64,000 bases of DNA from Streptomyces avermitilis MA-4680 = NBRC 14893 (GCF_000009765.2 NC_003155.5:7192001-7256000), one strand, 5' to 3'. Numbered from the stretch's first letter, positions 35,342 to 42,938 are shown. The notes: generated by a model from the letters alone, not told the origin. Numbers and translations: made by a program.

Positions 35342-37018
35342 CTAGCCGTACCGCCGCAACAGCCCGCCCACATAAGCCTCCAGCCGCGCGCCCAGTACCT
35401 CGCGCGTCAGGTCGGTGCGGCCCAGCTCGTGCCAGGGGGCCGCGAGCTTCTCGGCGTCGGGGGAGTACGCCAGCGTGTCCAGCAGCCGCCAGTACAAGTG
35501 GTCCGCCCCGTCCGCCAGTCGCCGGCCGCCGTGGGCCTCGTACCGCTCCCGGAACCCCAGCCCGTACGCCTCCCCGTGCAGCAGCGCGAGCGCCGTCGAA
35601 CAGTGGGCGACGTCCAGGTCGGCGGGCCCCCACGAGGTCTCGACCCAGTCGACGACCCCGCTGATCCGCAGCGTGTCGCCCGCACCGTCGAACAGCACGT
35701 TCCCGGGGTGGAAGTCCCGGTGCAGGAAGCACCCTTCGTACGCGGGCGGTTCGCGCCTGAGCACCGCCACGGCCCGGTCCCACAGGGCGCCCCCGGGGGT
35801 GCGGACCCGCTCGGGCGACGTCCACGCCTGGTAGGGGCGTGGCCGTTCGTCCGGTACGACGGTGTGGATCCGGACGAGTTGCCGCGCGAGCAGGTCGAGG
35901 CGCCGGTCCAGATCCTCCTCGTCGACCCGTACCGCGCCGGGCAGCAGGGACATCAGCAGCGAAGGGTGGTCGCAGTGTTCGCCGGTCGCGTCGACGGCGA
36001 CGGCCTCGGGCACGGGGGTGCCGTCCTGCGCGGCGAGCAGGGCGAGGACGGACGCCTCGCGGGAGAGCAGTCCGGGCGCGTGGCGCCGGAAGAAGGGCCG
36101 CACGAAGGTGCGCAGCACCAGGCCGGTGCCGTCGTCGAGAGTGAGACGGCGTATCTGCGAACTCCAGCCGCCCCGCAGCCGCGCCGAGTCCCGTACGCGC
36201 CTGCCCGCCGGGAGCTGCTTCGCCACCCAGGCCCGGGTCGCCGTCCATCCCCCCTCGCCCCGCCCGGTGAGCACGGCGTCCACGAACCTCCGCCGGTCGT
36301 CCTCGTGGTCGCGGAACCACAGGCCCAGCGTGTGCTCCGCGTCGGGCAGTTCGACCAGGCTGAACTGGGCGTTCGTGGCGAGCGCGGCCGTCACCGCCGC
36401 GGTCACGGCGGGCGGGATCACGGTGTCGGTACCGGGCACCGCGAGCACGGCCCGGCCCCCGTACGCCCGCAGGACGTCGAGCGCGGGAGACTCCCGCCAG
36501 CTGTCCGCCGCACGGATGATCTCGCTGAACCGTCCGTCGCCCGCACCGAACGGAACCGGCCATGCCGCGGCCGCGTACACGGCGGGTGCGCACAGGCCCA
36601 GGGCCGCCACCCGCTCCCCGTAGTGCGCGGCGAGATCCGCCACCGTCTGCCCGCTCATGCTGAACCCGACGAGGACCAGCGGACCGTCCCCGGGAACCCG
36701 CGCGTCGATCACCGCGACCGCCTGCGCGAAGCGTCTGCGCAGGCTCGACTCGGCCAGCGCGCCGGTGCTTTGGCCGTGCCCGGAGAAGTCGAACGCGAGG
36801 CCCCGGCAGCCGCGCGCGACGAATTCCGCGAGCAGGGGGAGCAGGCGCCCCGCGCACCCGTCGCCCGCGCCGTGCAGCAGCACGACGGTGGGCGATTCCC
36901 GGCCACCCTCTACGCCCCCGGCGTCGTCCCCGTCGTCGTCACCGCCGTACATGCCGCTGAGTCGTTCGCCGTCGTGTTCGTACGCGAAGGAGAGGAGCTC
37001 GCTCATGCCCCCATTCAT
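35342..37018 (-). CDS. Fusion of alpha/beta hydrolase and APH-type kinase
   Basis: The protein has 558 residues in one continuous frame. Residues about 40-265 are a dienelactone/BAAT-like alpha/beta hydrolase: TVVLLHGAGDGCAG, the nucleophile elbow VLVGFSMSGQTVADLA, and the late acid/His region AVPGTDTVIPPA and LPDAEHTLGLWF. Residues about 275-558 are an aminoglycoside/choline-kinase-like phosphotransferase: LVLRTFVRPFF, CFLHRDFHPGNVLFDG with catalytic Asp and Asn, and GVVDWVETSWGPADLDVAH with the metal-binding Asp. The combination could hydrolyse and phosphorylate one substrate, for example an antibiotic or a metabolite ester, but no substrate is known. An ATG at 37006 is an alternative start. 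Confidence 0.88.
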   Translation of the reverse strand: MNGGMSELLSFAYEHDGERLSGMYGGDDDGDDAGGVEGGRESPTVVLLHGAGDGCAGRLLPLLAEFVARGCRGLAFDFSGHGQSTGALAESSLRRRFAQAVAVIDARVPGDGPLVLVGFSMSGQTVADLAAHYGERVAALGLCAPAVYAAAAWPVPFGAGDGRFSEIIRAADSWRESPALDVLRAYGGRAVLAVPGTDTVIPPAVTAAVTAALATNAQFSLVELPDAEHTLGLWFRDHEDDRRRFVDAVLTGRGEGGWTATRAWVAKQLPAGRRVRDSARLRGGWSSQIRRLTLDDGTGLVLRTFVRPFFRRHAPGLLSREASVLALLAAQDGTPVPEAVAVDATGEHCDHPSLLMSLLPGAVRVDEEDLDRRLDLLARQLVRIHTVVPDERPRPYQAWTSPERVRTPGGALWDRAVAVLRREPPAYEGCFLHRDFHPGNVLFDGAGDTLRISGVVDWVETSWGPADLDVAHCSTALALLHGEAYGLGFRERYEAHGGRRLADGADHLYWRLLDTLAYSPDAEKLAAPWHELGRTDLTREVLGARLEAYVGGLLRRYG

Positions 37019-37262
37019 TCACGACCCTGCCGTCGCCCGGTCGTTCAGGAGGAGGACGTACCGCCGAAAAGCAGGTGCGTGCTCTACGGCTCCGTCCCTA
37101 CGCTGGGCACGCGTACCGGAGCTGCCCAGCACCTCTTTCCGCCGGACAGGCATCACCAGGCGGACTCGGGGCTACTCTCTACGCACCGACGGCCGGACGC
37201 CTCCCCCAGCGCCCCGTCGAGACAACGAGCACCACCCACACCCACGCCCACGGAGGCCCGTC

Positions 37263-37550
37263 ATGGGCACCATCGTCATTGCCGGGACTGTCGTCCTGGT
37301 CCTCCTAGGATTCGGTAACCACGCCTGGTGGCTCGCCGCGGCCGTCCTGCTCTTCCTGTACCTGCAGTACGGGCGGGGCTCGTCCTCGGCGTCACCCACG
37401 TCCGGCGCCGGAGGCTCCTCGTCGGGGTCCGCCCGCCCCGACACCAGCTACCGCGCGTACCGCGAACGCCGTGACCAGCAGGCCAAGTGGGAGCGCCGCT
37501 ACCGCCGCGAGCGTCCCCTCGAGGCCCGCCGTCAGGAACGTAAGAACTAG
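37263..37550 (+). CDS. Small membrane protein with charged C-terminal tail
   Basis: The protein has 95 residues. Two short hydrophobic segments lie at about 3-17 (IVIAGTVVLVLLGFG) and 20-40 (AWWLAAAVLLFLYLQYG). A Ser/Gly linker follows, and then a strongly basic tail (YRERRDQQAKWERRYRRERP) that should lie in the cytoplasm or against the membrane. Family and function are not recognised. GGAGG lies about eight bases before the ATG. It converges on pspAB, whose stop is 12 bases away. Confidence 0.8.
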   Translation: MGTIVIAGTVVLVLLGFGNHAWWLAAAVLLFLYLQYGRGSSSASPTSGAGGSSSGSARPDTSYRAYRERRDQQAKWERRYRRERPLEARRQERKN

Positions 37551-37561
37551 TACTGGTCCGG

Positions 37562-38203
37562 TCACAGGCCGGGCGCGCCCCAGATCGGGAACCAGCGGGT
37601 CAGGTCCTGCTCGATCCGCAGATCGTCGGCGAGCGCGGCCTTGACCTGGAGTTCCAGCGCGTTGTCGCGCCGCCGGCCGGCACCGGCCAGCGGCGCGAAG
37701 GGATAGAACGTGCCGCGCTTGTAGAGGTAGACGAGCCCGAGCCGCCGCAGCCCGCCGTCCCGGCCCGTTGCCGCGGACCGGAATCCGGCGACGGAGCAGA
37801 GCAGCTGCGGCCCGAAGCCGCTGCCCTCCAGCGCGCTGTTGACCGCGTGCAGATCGCTCACCAGCGCCGGCAGGTCGTCGGGCGTCCGCCGGGAGACGAG
37901 CCAGGAGTAGCCGTACTCGTCCCGGCTGAGCTCGACGGGTGGTCCGCCCCCGAGCTCCCGGCCCTGCTCGGGCAGGGGGGAGTTCCGTCGCTCGGAGTCC
38001 GCGTCGAGCAGGGCCCGCACCTCCTGGTGCGCCTCGGCGAAGGCCGCGCCCTCGACGGTCGAGAAGCACACCGCGCCCGTACCCGTGGGGGTGAACCCGG
38101 CCGCGGCCTCCAGGGTCACGGCCGCCGACGGCAGCCCGAACAGCCGGTCGAGGTCGGGCGCCACCGGCTTGGTACGGCCGAGCAGGATGTCCAGGAACCC
38201 CAT
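37562..38203 (-). CDS. pspAB: PspA-associated protein PspAB
   Basis: The protein has 213 residues, is soluble and has the family features MGFLDILLGRTKPV, LDRLFGLPSAAVTLE, then GYSWLVSRRTPDDLPALVSD and LVYLYKRGTFYPFAPL. PspAB proteins occur in actinobacteria next to htpX or pspA genes and are linked to membrane stress, but their biochemical role is unknown. The start follows the htpX stop by six bases, so the two form an operon and probably act together in membrane quality control. No pspA gene lies in this window. Confidence 0.85.
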   Translation of the reverse strand: MGFLDILLGRTKPVAPDLDRLFGLPSAAVTLEAAAGFTPTGTGAVCFSTVEGAAFAEAHQEVRALLDADSERRNSPLPEQGRELGGGPPVELSRDEYGYSWLVSRRTPDDLPALVSDLHAVNSALEGSGFGPQLLCSVAGFRSAATGRDGGLRRLGLVYLYKRGTFYPFAPLAGAGRRRDNALELQVKAALADDLRIEQDLTRWFPIWGAPGL

Positions 38204-38209
38204 CGGTGC

Positions 38210-39133
38210 TCAGCGCGCCTTCCCGGGCGTCGCCGCCTCGCCCAACTCGGCGGAGATACGGCCGAGTTGTTCGAGCCGCTGCTCCAGGCTCGGATGTGTG
38301 GAGAAGAGGCGCTCGAGGCCCGGCGTGGTGCCGAGGGCGGGCGTGAAGTAGAAGGCGTTGAAGGCCTGCGCCGACCGCAGGTCCTTCGTCGGGATGCGGG
38401 CGATGTCACCGGTGACCTTGGTCAGCGCGGACGCCAGTGCCGAGGGACGCCCGGTCAGCAGGGCGGCGGCCCGGTCGGCGGCCAGCTCGCGGTAGCGGGA
38501 CAGGGCCCGGATGAGCAAGAAGCTGAGCGCGTACACGGCCGCGGACACCGCCAGCACCGCCATGAAGATCACAACGGTGTTCTGGTCCTTCCGTCCCCGT
38601 ACGCCGAAGAACTGCGAGTAGAACGCGAACCGCACGATCAGACCGGCGATGACCCCGAGGAAGGACGCGACGGTGATCACGGCGACGTCCTTGTGCGCCA
38701 CGTGCGACAGCTCGTGAGCGAGGACGCCCTCCAGCTCGTCGGGCTCCAGTCGTCGCAGTAGCCCGGTGGTCACGCACAGCACCGCGTGATCGGCGTTCCG
38801 CCCGGTCGCGAACGCGTTCGGCATCTCCAGGTCGGAGACGGCGACGAGCGGGTTGGGCATGTCGGCCACCGCGGACAGCCGGTCGACGACCCCGTGCAGC
38901 TGGGGGTACTCCTCGCGCTCCACGATCCGCCCGCGCATCGCGTACAGCGCGATCCGGTCGGAGAACCAGTACTGCGCCCCCAGGAACGCCGCCGCGATCA
39001 CCACGACCAGCACCCAGGACTTCAGCAGGACGATCAGCGCGGCGACGAACGCCAGGTACAGCAGTCCGAGGAGAAAGAGTGTGACTGTCATCCGCGCGGT
39101 CAGTCGCCGATCGCTCTGGAACCGGCTCTGCAT
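38210..39133 (-). CDS. htpX: Zinc metalloprotease HtpX (membrane M48 peptidase)
   Basis: The protein has 307 residues. Two membrane spans lie near the N-terminus (MTVTLFLLGLLYLAFVAALI, then LVVVIAAAFLGAQY). The zinc site is VLAHELSHVAHKD with the catalytic Glu, followed by two further spans and the glutamate-bearing RYRELAADRAAALL. HtpX degrades misfolded membrane proteins and is usually part of the envelope-stress response. The start is ambiguous among GTG 39142, ATG 39139 and ATG 39133; I use 39133 because relatives begin MQSRFQSDRRL. It forms an operon with pspAB. The upstream region is shared with the repeat-protein gene. Confidence 0.92.
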   Translation of the reverse strand: MQSRFQSDRRLTARMTVTLFLLGLLYLAFVAALIVLLKSWVLVVVIAAAFLGAQYWFSDRIALYAMRGRIVEREEYPQLHGVVDRLSAVADMPNPLVAVSDLEMPNAFATGRNADHAVLCVTTGLLRRLEPDELEGVLAHELSHVAHKDVAVITVASFLGVIAGLIVRFAFYSQFFGVRGRKDQNTVVIFMAVLAVSAAVYALSFLLIRALSRYRELAADRAAALLTGRPSALASALTKVTGDIARIPTKDLRSAQAFNAFYFTPALGTTPGLERLFSTHPSLEQRLEQLGRISAELGEAATPGKAR

Positions 39134-39276
39134 CTGCATCACCCCGCACTAAGGCACCCGTCCCGCTGTCCAGTGTGCACCTGCGGATGCCCATGAAGCG
39201 GTTCCGATCAGCCCTAGGAGGTGCAAAGGCCACCGGTGAGATCGGCACCCCATTTCGTCCAAGATGCTGAGTGGTC

Positions 39277-39335
39277 GAAGGGCGGCTAGCCTTTAATGGC
39301 GGTTGGCCCTTCATAAGGCGAATAGACCTTATGAA
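39277..39335 (+). promoter_or_regulatory. Overlapping inverted repeats upstream of the Phe/Asn/Gly-repeat gene
   Basis: ttcataagg (39310-39318) and ccttatgaa (39327-39335) form a perfect 9-base dyad with an 8-base spacer. gaagggc (39277-39283) pairs with gcccttc (39306-39312), sharing three bases with the first dyad. The two hairpins would exclude one another if transcribed. As DNA, the first dyad is also a plausible operator in the htpX/repeat-protein divergent interval. Confidence 0.5.
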
Positions 39336-39379
39336 CGGACCAGCCCGAAATGAACAGAGCCGCAATCCGGGGGTACACC

Positions 39380-39419
39380 GGCTGTCGGCGAGATCCCCAT
39401 CCACCGGGGGCCGACAGCC
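39380..39419 (+). other. Strong leader hairpin upstream of the Phe/Asn/Gly-repeat gene
   Basis: ggctgtcggc (39380-39389) pairs perfectly with gccgacagcc (39410-39419), and cccc (39395-39398) pairs with gggg (39406-39409) inside, with a five-base bulge. It lies about 140 bases before the start codon, with no coding frame between. Confidence 0.5.
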
Positions 39420-39560
39420 CAATGTCATGGACGCGTCGGCGGCTTACGTGTCCTCGCACTCAGGCGACACCGCGCCGGACTTTCCGCTGCGGCCCGGCCA
39501 TCTGCCATCCGTCTCGTGCCTCGGAAAGACCGCACGGGAGGGTGGAAGGAGGATTCACCC

Positions 39561-39839
39561 ATGAAGGCACAACGCGCGAGGCGTCTCTTCGCGGTATCTG
39601 CCGTCGGCGTTCTGATGGCCGGGGGCGCCGCGATCGGCGCAGCAGGTACGGCCTCGGCAGCCGCTCCGGCCCAAGCCCCCACCCAAGTCACCACCCATGG
39701 CTGTTCCAACTGGGGTGGCCGTGGCTTCGTGAGCAACTGTGGCTTCGGCTTCAACAACGGCTTCAACAACGGCTTCGGCTTCAACAACGGCTTCGGCAAC
39801 GGCTTCGGTGGTGGAGTCGTGGTCATTCTGGTGTCCTGA
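39561..39839 (+). CDS. Small secreted protein with Gly-Phe-Asn-Asn repeats
   Basis: The protein has 92 residues. A Sec signal (MKAQRARRLFAVSAVGVLMA to about residue 34, ending TASAAAP) is followed by a Cys-containing segment (HGCSNWGGRGFVSNCGFG, two Cys 13 apart) and by a GFNNGF-type repeat run of about 30 residues (GFGFNNGFNNGFGFNNGF), ending in a hydrophobic VVVILVS. Such Gly/Asn/aromatic repeats suggest a surface or aggregation-prone role, but I know no named family for it. AAGGAGG is well placed before the ATG. It has a long structured leader and a strong terminator. It is not one of the chaplins: their hydrophobic domain is missing. Confidence 0.82.
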   Translation: MKAQRARRLFAVSAVGVLMAGGAAIGAAGTASAAAPAQAPTQVTTHGCSNWGGRGFVSNCGFGFNNGFNNGFGFNNGFGNGFGGGVVVILVS

Positions 39840-39851
39840 CGGAGCACGGCA

Positions 39852-39890
39852 GAGGGCCGCCACCTGAAGTGTTCCCAGGTGGCGGCCCTC
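39852..39890. terminator. Bidirectional terminator between the repeat-protein gene and glnA
   Basis: gagggccgccacctg (39852-39866) pairs perfectly with caggtggcggccctc (39876-39890) around a nine-base loop. It sits 13 bases after the rightward stop and about 60 bases beyond the leftward glnA stop. Confidence 0.9.
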
Positions 39891-39904
39891 AGCGTTGCGC
39901 CTGC

Positions 39905-39962
39905 TTTTCAGACGTCGGATTTCAGACGTCGGATTTCAGACGTCGAATTTTTAGACGTCGAA
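39905..39962 (-). repeat. Fourfold tandem reiteration of the glnA stop-codon region
   Basis: On the minus strand the glnA end TTCGACGTCTAA (Phe-Asp-Val-stop) is followed by three further copies of (t/c)CGACGTCTGAAA. GACGTC recurs at 39911, 39925, 39939 and 39954, spaced 14, 14 and 15 bases. The array begins inside the last three codons and ends just before the terminator hairpin. Confidence 0.9.
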
Positions 39963-41360
39963 GTAGAGCTCGAACTCGTGCGGGTGCGGGCGCAGCTGGA
40001 GCGGGGCGATCTCGTTCGTGCGCTTGTAGTCGATCCACGTCTCGATCAGGTCGGGCGTGAAGACGTTGCCCTGGAGCAGGTACTCGTGGTCGGCCTCGAG
40101 GGCGCTGAGCACGGCCGGGAGCGAGGTCGGGACCTGCGCGACGCTCGCGTGCTCCTCGGGGGCCAGCTCGTAGAGGTCCTTGTCGATCGGCTCGGCCGGC
40201 TCGACCTTGTTCTTGATGCCGTCGAGGCCCGCGAGCAGCAGCGCCGAGAAGGCGAGGTACGGGTTGCCGGAGGAGTCCGGGGCGCGGAACTCGACGCGCT
40301 TGGCCTTCGGGTTCGAGCCGGTGATCGGGATACGCATCGCGGCCGAGCGGTTGCGCTGCGAGTAGACCATGTTGACCGGGGCCTCGAAGCCCGGGACCAG
40401 ACGGTGGTACGAGTTCACCGTCGGGTTGGTGAAGGCCAGCAGCGACGGGGCGTGCTTGAGGATGCCGCCGATGTAGTAGCGGGCGGTGTCCGAGAGGCCC
40501 GCGTAACCGGCCTCGTCGTAGAACAGCGGGTCGCCATTGGCCCACAGCGACTGGTGGACGTGCATGCCCGAGCCGTTGTCACCGAAGATCGGCTTCGGCA
40601 TGAAGGTCGCGGTCTTGCCGTTGCGCCAGGCGACGTTCTTCACGATGTACTTGAAGAGCTGGAGGTCGTCGGCCGCGGCGAGCAGCGTGTTGAACTTGTA
40701 GTTGATCTCGGCCTGGCCGGCGGTGCCCACCTCGTGGTGCTGGCGCTCGACCTGGAGGCCGGAGTTGGCCAGCTCCAGGGAGATCTCGGCACGCAGGTCG
40801 GCGAAGTGGTCGACCGGCGGGGTCGGGAAGTAACCGCCCTTGTAGCGGACCTTGTAGCCGCGGTTGTCCTCGATCGCACCGGTGTTCCAGGCGCCGGCCT
40901 CGGAGTCGATGTGGTAGAAGGACTCGTTCTCCGCGGTCTTGAAGCGCACGCTGTCGAAGACGTAGAACTCGGCCTCGGGGCCGAAGTACGCGGTGTCGGC
41001 GATGCCGGTCGACGCGAGGTAGGCCTCGGCCTTCTTCGCCACGTTGCGCGGGTCACGGGAGTACTGCTCGCCCGTGATCGGGTCGTGGATGAAGAAGTTG
41101 ATGTTGACCGTCTTGTCGCGGCGGAAGGGGTCGACGCGCGCGGTGGACAGGTCGGCGCGGAGCGCCATGTCGGACTCGTGGATGGCCTGGAAGCCGCGGA
41201 TCGAGGAGCCGTCGAAGGCCAGCTCCTCGGCCGGGTCGAAGGCCTCCGCCGGAATCGTGAAGTGCTGCATCACGCCCGGCAGGTCGCAGAACCGGACGTC
41301 GACGAACTTGACGTCCTCGTCCGCGATGTACTTCTTGGCCTCGTCGGCGTTCTGGAACAT
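39951..41360 (-). CDS. glnA: Glutamine synthetase type I
   Basis: The protein has 469 residues, the dodecameric GSI of the beta subtype, making glutamine from glutamate, ammonia and ATP. Signatures seen: VDVRFCDLPGVMQHFTIPAE, FDGSSIRGFQAIHESDMAL, PEAEFYVFDSVRF, VEVERQHHEVG-like QVERQHHEVGTAGQAEI, HVHQSLWANGDPLF and PITGSNPKAKRVEFRAPD. The regulatory tyrosine is in KDLYELAPEE at residue 397, so adenylylation by GlnE is expected. AGGAGG stands just before the ATG at 41360; a start 37 codons earlier would run through the GlnR box. It is preceded by a GlnR operator and its 3' end carries the tandem array. Confidence 0.97.
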   Translation of the reverse strand: MFQNADEAKKYIADEDVKFVDVRFCDLPGVMQHFTIPAEAFDPAEELAFDGSSIRGFQAIHESDMALRADLSTARVDPFRRDKTVNINFFIHDPITGEQYSRDPRNVAKKAEAYLASTGIADTAYFGPEAEFYVFDSVRFKTAENESFYHIDSEAGAWNTGAIEDNRGYKVRYKGGYFPTPPVDHFADLRAEISLELANSGLQVERQHHEVGTAGQAEINYKFNTLLAAADDLQLFKYIVKNVAWRNGKTATFMPKPIFGDNGSGMHVHQSLWANGDPLFYDEAGYAGLSDTARYYIGGILKHAPSLLAFTNPTVNSYHRLVPGFEAPVNMVYSQRNRSAAMRIPITGSNPKAKRVEFRAPDSSGNPYLAFSALLLAGLDGIKNKVEPAEPIDKDLYELAPEEHASVAQVPTSLPAVLSALEADHEYLLQGNVFTPDLIETWIDYKRTNEIAPLQLRPHPHEFELYFDV

Positions 41361-41458
41361 CCAGCTCCTCCTACTCCCGACCATGTCCGACCGGGGTGGT
41401 AGTTCGTTCGTGCGGCCAGTGCGGTGGCACACGCTGGACCCGACCATAGGGACGGGGG

Positions 41459-41496
41459 ATTTCTCAAGCATGACCCATTTGTTTCGCCGAAGTTAA
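41459..41496 (-). promoter_or_regulatory. GlnR operator of glnA
   Basis: Read on the minus strand the half-sites ttaac, gaaac, gtcat and gaaat occur at 41492-41496, 41481-41485, 41470-41474 and 41459-41463, with exactly six bases between neighbours. This is the full a-b-a-b GlnR box, located about 100-135 bases upstream of the start codon, the same distance as at glnII. Confidence 0.9.
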
Positions 41497-41571
41497 CCGG
41501 CTCGGGTTCAACAGCAGCCTACGCACACCCCGCCATCCCTGGCGCATATGAGGGCGCAGTACCGTGGACGG

Positions 41572-42039
41572 GTGGACAACAGGCAAGTAATCGGATCGTG
41601 GCTCTCCGGCCCCCGCGAGGCCGCGGAACAAGCCGGGGCCGACTTCGGCTACCGGGGCGAACAGCTCGGTCTGCCGGAGGAGGGGCCGGGTTCGATCGCC
41701 CGCCCGGGCCGCCGCTTCGGCGCCCTCGCCGTCGACTGGGGCCTGTGCCTCTTGATCGCATACGGCCTGCTCACCCACGGCTACAACCAGACGACCGGCA
41801 ACTGGGCGCTGCTCGTCTTCCTCGGGCTCGGCTTCCTGACGGTCGGCACGGTGGGCTTCACCCCGGGCAAGCGCCTGTTCGGTCTGCGGGTGGTCGCCGA
41901 GGGCACGGGCCGCGTGAACCCGCTCCGCGCCGTCGTGCGCACGGTCCTGCTGTGCCTCGCGATCCCGGCCCTGATCTGGGACCGCGACGGCCGGGGCCTG
42001 CACGACCGGCTGGCCCGCACGGTCGAGGTCAGAATCTGA
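41572..42039 (+). CDS. RDD-family integral membrane protein
   Basis: The protein has 155 residues. The RDD domain begins at IARPGRRFGALAVDWGLCLL and has membrane spans LALLVFLGLGFLTVGTVGF-like and LRAVVRTVLLCLAIPALIW; the ending DRDGRGLHDRLARTVEV is typical of this family. RDD proteins have been linked to ion transport, but no role is settled for this branch. I chose the GTG at 41572 because relatives begin MDNRQ; an ATG at 41548 is possible. It diverges from glnA, and an array of about 20-base repeats starts three bases after its stop. Confidence 0.85.
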   Translation: MDNRQVIGSWLSGPREAAEQAGADFGYRGEQLGLPEEGPGSIARPGRRFGALAVDWGLCLLIAYGLLTHGYNQTTGNWALLVFLGLGFLTVGTVGFTPGKRLFGLRVVAEGTGRVNPLRAVVRTVLLCLAIPALIWDRDGRGLHDRLARTVEVRI

Positions 42040-42042
42040 CCG

Positions 42043-42189
42043 TTCCGGTACGACGACGGCCGTTCCGGTATGACGACGGCCGTTCCGCGTATGGCGACGG
42101 CTGTTCCGCGTACGACGACGCCCGCTCCACGTACGACGAAGGATCTCCGTAGCACGAATGATCTCCGTACGACGAAGGGGGCGCCCGGA
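42043..42189 (+). repeat. Degenerate ~20-base tandem array after the RDD gene
   Basis: Seven units follow head to tail, each of the form (t/c)tccg(c)gtacgacgacggccg. The first two differ at one base, later units drift, and the last unit forms the left arm of the terminator hairpin. The array begins four bases after the stop codon. Confidence 0.85.
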
Positions 42190-42217
42190 TTTCTCCGGGC
42201 GCCCCCTTCGTCGTACG
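42166..42217. terminator. 24-base-pair perfect hairpin between RDD and DUF4191 genes
   Basis: The arm from cgtacgacgaaggggg to cccgga (42166-42189) is perfectly complementary to 42194-42217 with a TTTC loop. It lies between convergent genes and should terminate both. Its outer part has the same sequence as the tandem units that precede it. Confidence 0.9.
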
Positions 42218-42236
42218 AGCTCATGTGCGAGGGAGG

Positions 42237-42938
42237 TCAGCGGGCCTTCGGCCCACCGCGCGGCATGCGCATCCCCTTCGGCATCGGACCCTTCGGCAAC
42301 GGCATGTTGCTCATCAGGTCGCCCAGCGCGCGCAGCCGGTCGTTGGTCGCGGTGACCTGCGGGCCGGTCAGGACGCGCGGGAACTTCAGCAGGGTCGTAC
42401 GGAGCTTCTTCAGCTCCACCTGGCCCTCGCCGGTGCCCACGAGCACATCGTGCACCGGGACGTCCGCCACGATCCGCGCCATCTTCTTCTTCTCGGCGGC
42501 CAGCAGGCTCTTCACCCGGTTCGGGTTGCCCTCGGCCACCAGGACGACGCCCGCCTTGCCGACCGCCCGGTGCACCACGTCCTGGCTGCGGTTCATCGCC
42601 ACCGCCGGAGTCGTCGTCCACCCCCGGCCGATGTTGTCGAGCACGGCCGCGGCCGCGCCGGGCTGGCCCTCCATCTGCCCGAAGGCGGCGCGCTCGGCCC
42701 TGCGTCCGAAGACGATCGCCGACGCGAGGAAGGCGAGCAGGAGGCCGAGAATGCCGAGATAGTACGGGTGGCCGATCAAGAAGCCGATCGCGAGGAAGAC
42801 ACCGAAGGTGATGATTCCGACAGCCGCGAGTACAAGACCGATCTTTGAGTCGGCCTTGCGGGTCATCTTGTAAGTGAGAGCGATCTGCTTGAGTCGCCCC
42901 GGGTTCGCAGCGTCCGCTGCGGGTTCCTTCCTCGCCAT
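42237..42938 (-). CDS. DUF4191 integral membrane protein
   Basis: The protein has 233 residues. After a basic N-terminus (MARKEPAADAANPGRLKQIA) there are two adjacent membrane spans (IGLVLAAVGIITFGVFLAIG and YYLGILGLLLAFLASAIVFG), then a soluble domain (GWTTTPAVAMNRSQDVVHRA, VVLVAEGNPNRVKSLL, DVLVGTGEGQVELKKL) and a basic Pro/Met tail. This family (DUF4191) is conserved near lipA and glnA in actinobacteria; its role is unknown. ATG 42938 is preferred over one 15 codons upstream. It is adjacent to, but not overlapping, the small gene upstream. Confidence 0.88.
   Translation of the reverse strand: MARKEPAADAANPGRLKQIALTYKMTRKADSKIGLVLAAVGIITFGVFLAIGFLIGHPYYLGILGLLLAFLASAIVFGRRAERAAFGQMEGQPGAAAAVLDNIGRGWTTTPAVAMNRSQDVVHRAVGKAGVVLVAEGNPNRVKSLLAAEKKKMARIVADVPVHDVLVGTGEGQVELKKLRTTLLKFPRVLTGPQVTATNDRLRALGDLMSNMPLPKGPMPKGMRMPRGGPKAR

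Noticed and set aside
33433..35373. Long N-terminal extension of the secreted-protein gene
   Set aside because: The extension crosses two other genes and precedes a clear signal peptide with its own ribosome site at 34128.
39361..39560. Possible cyclic di-AMP (ydaO-type) riboswitch before the repeat-protein gene
   Set aside because: Streptomyces places this riboswitch before cell-wall hydrolase genes, but the conserved motifs I know are not visible here; only generic hairpins are.
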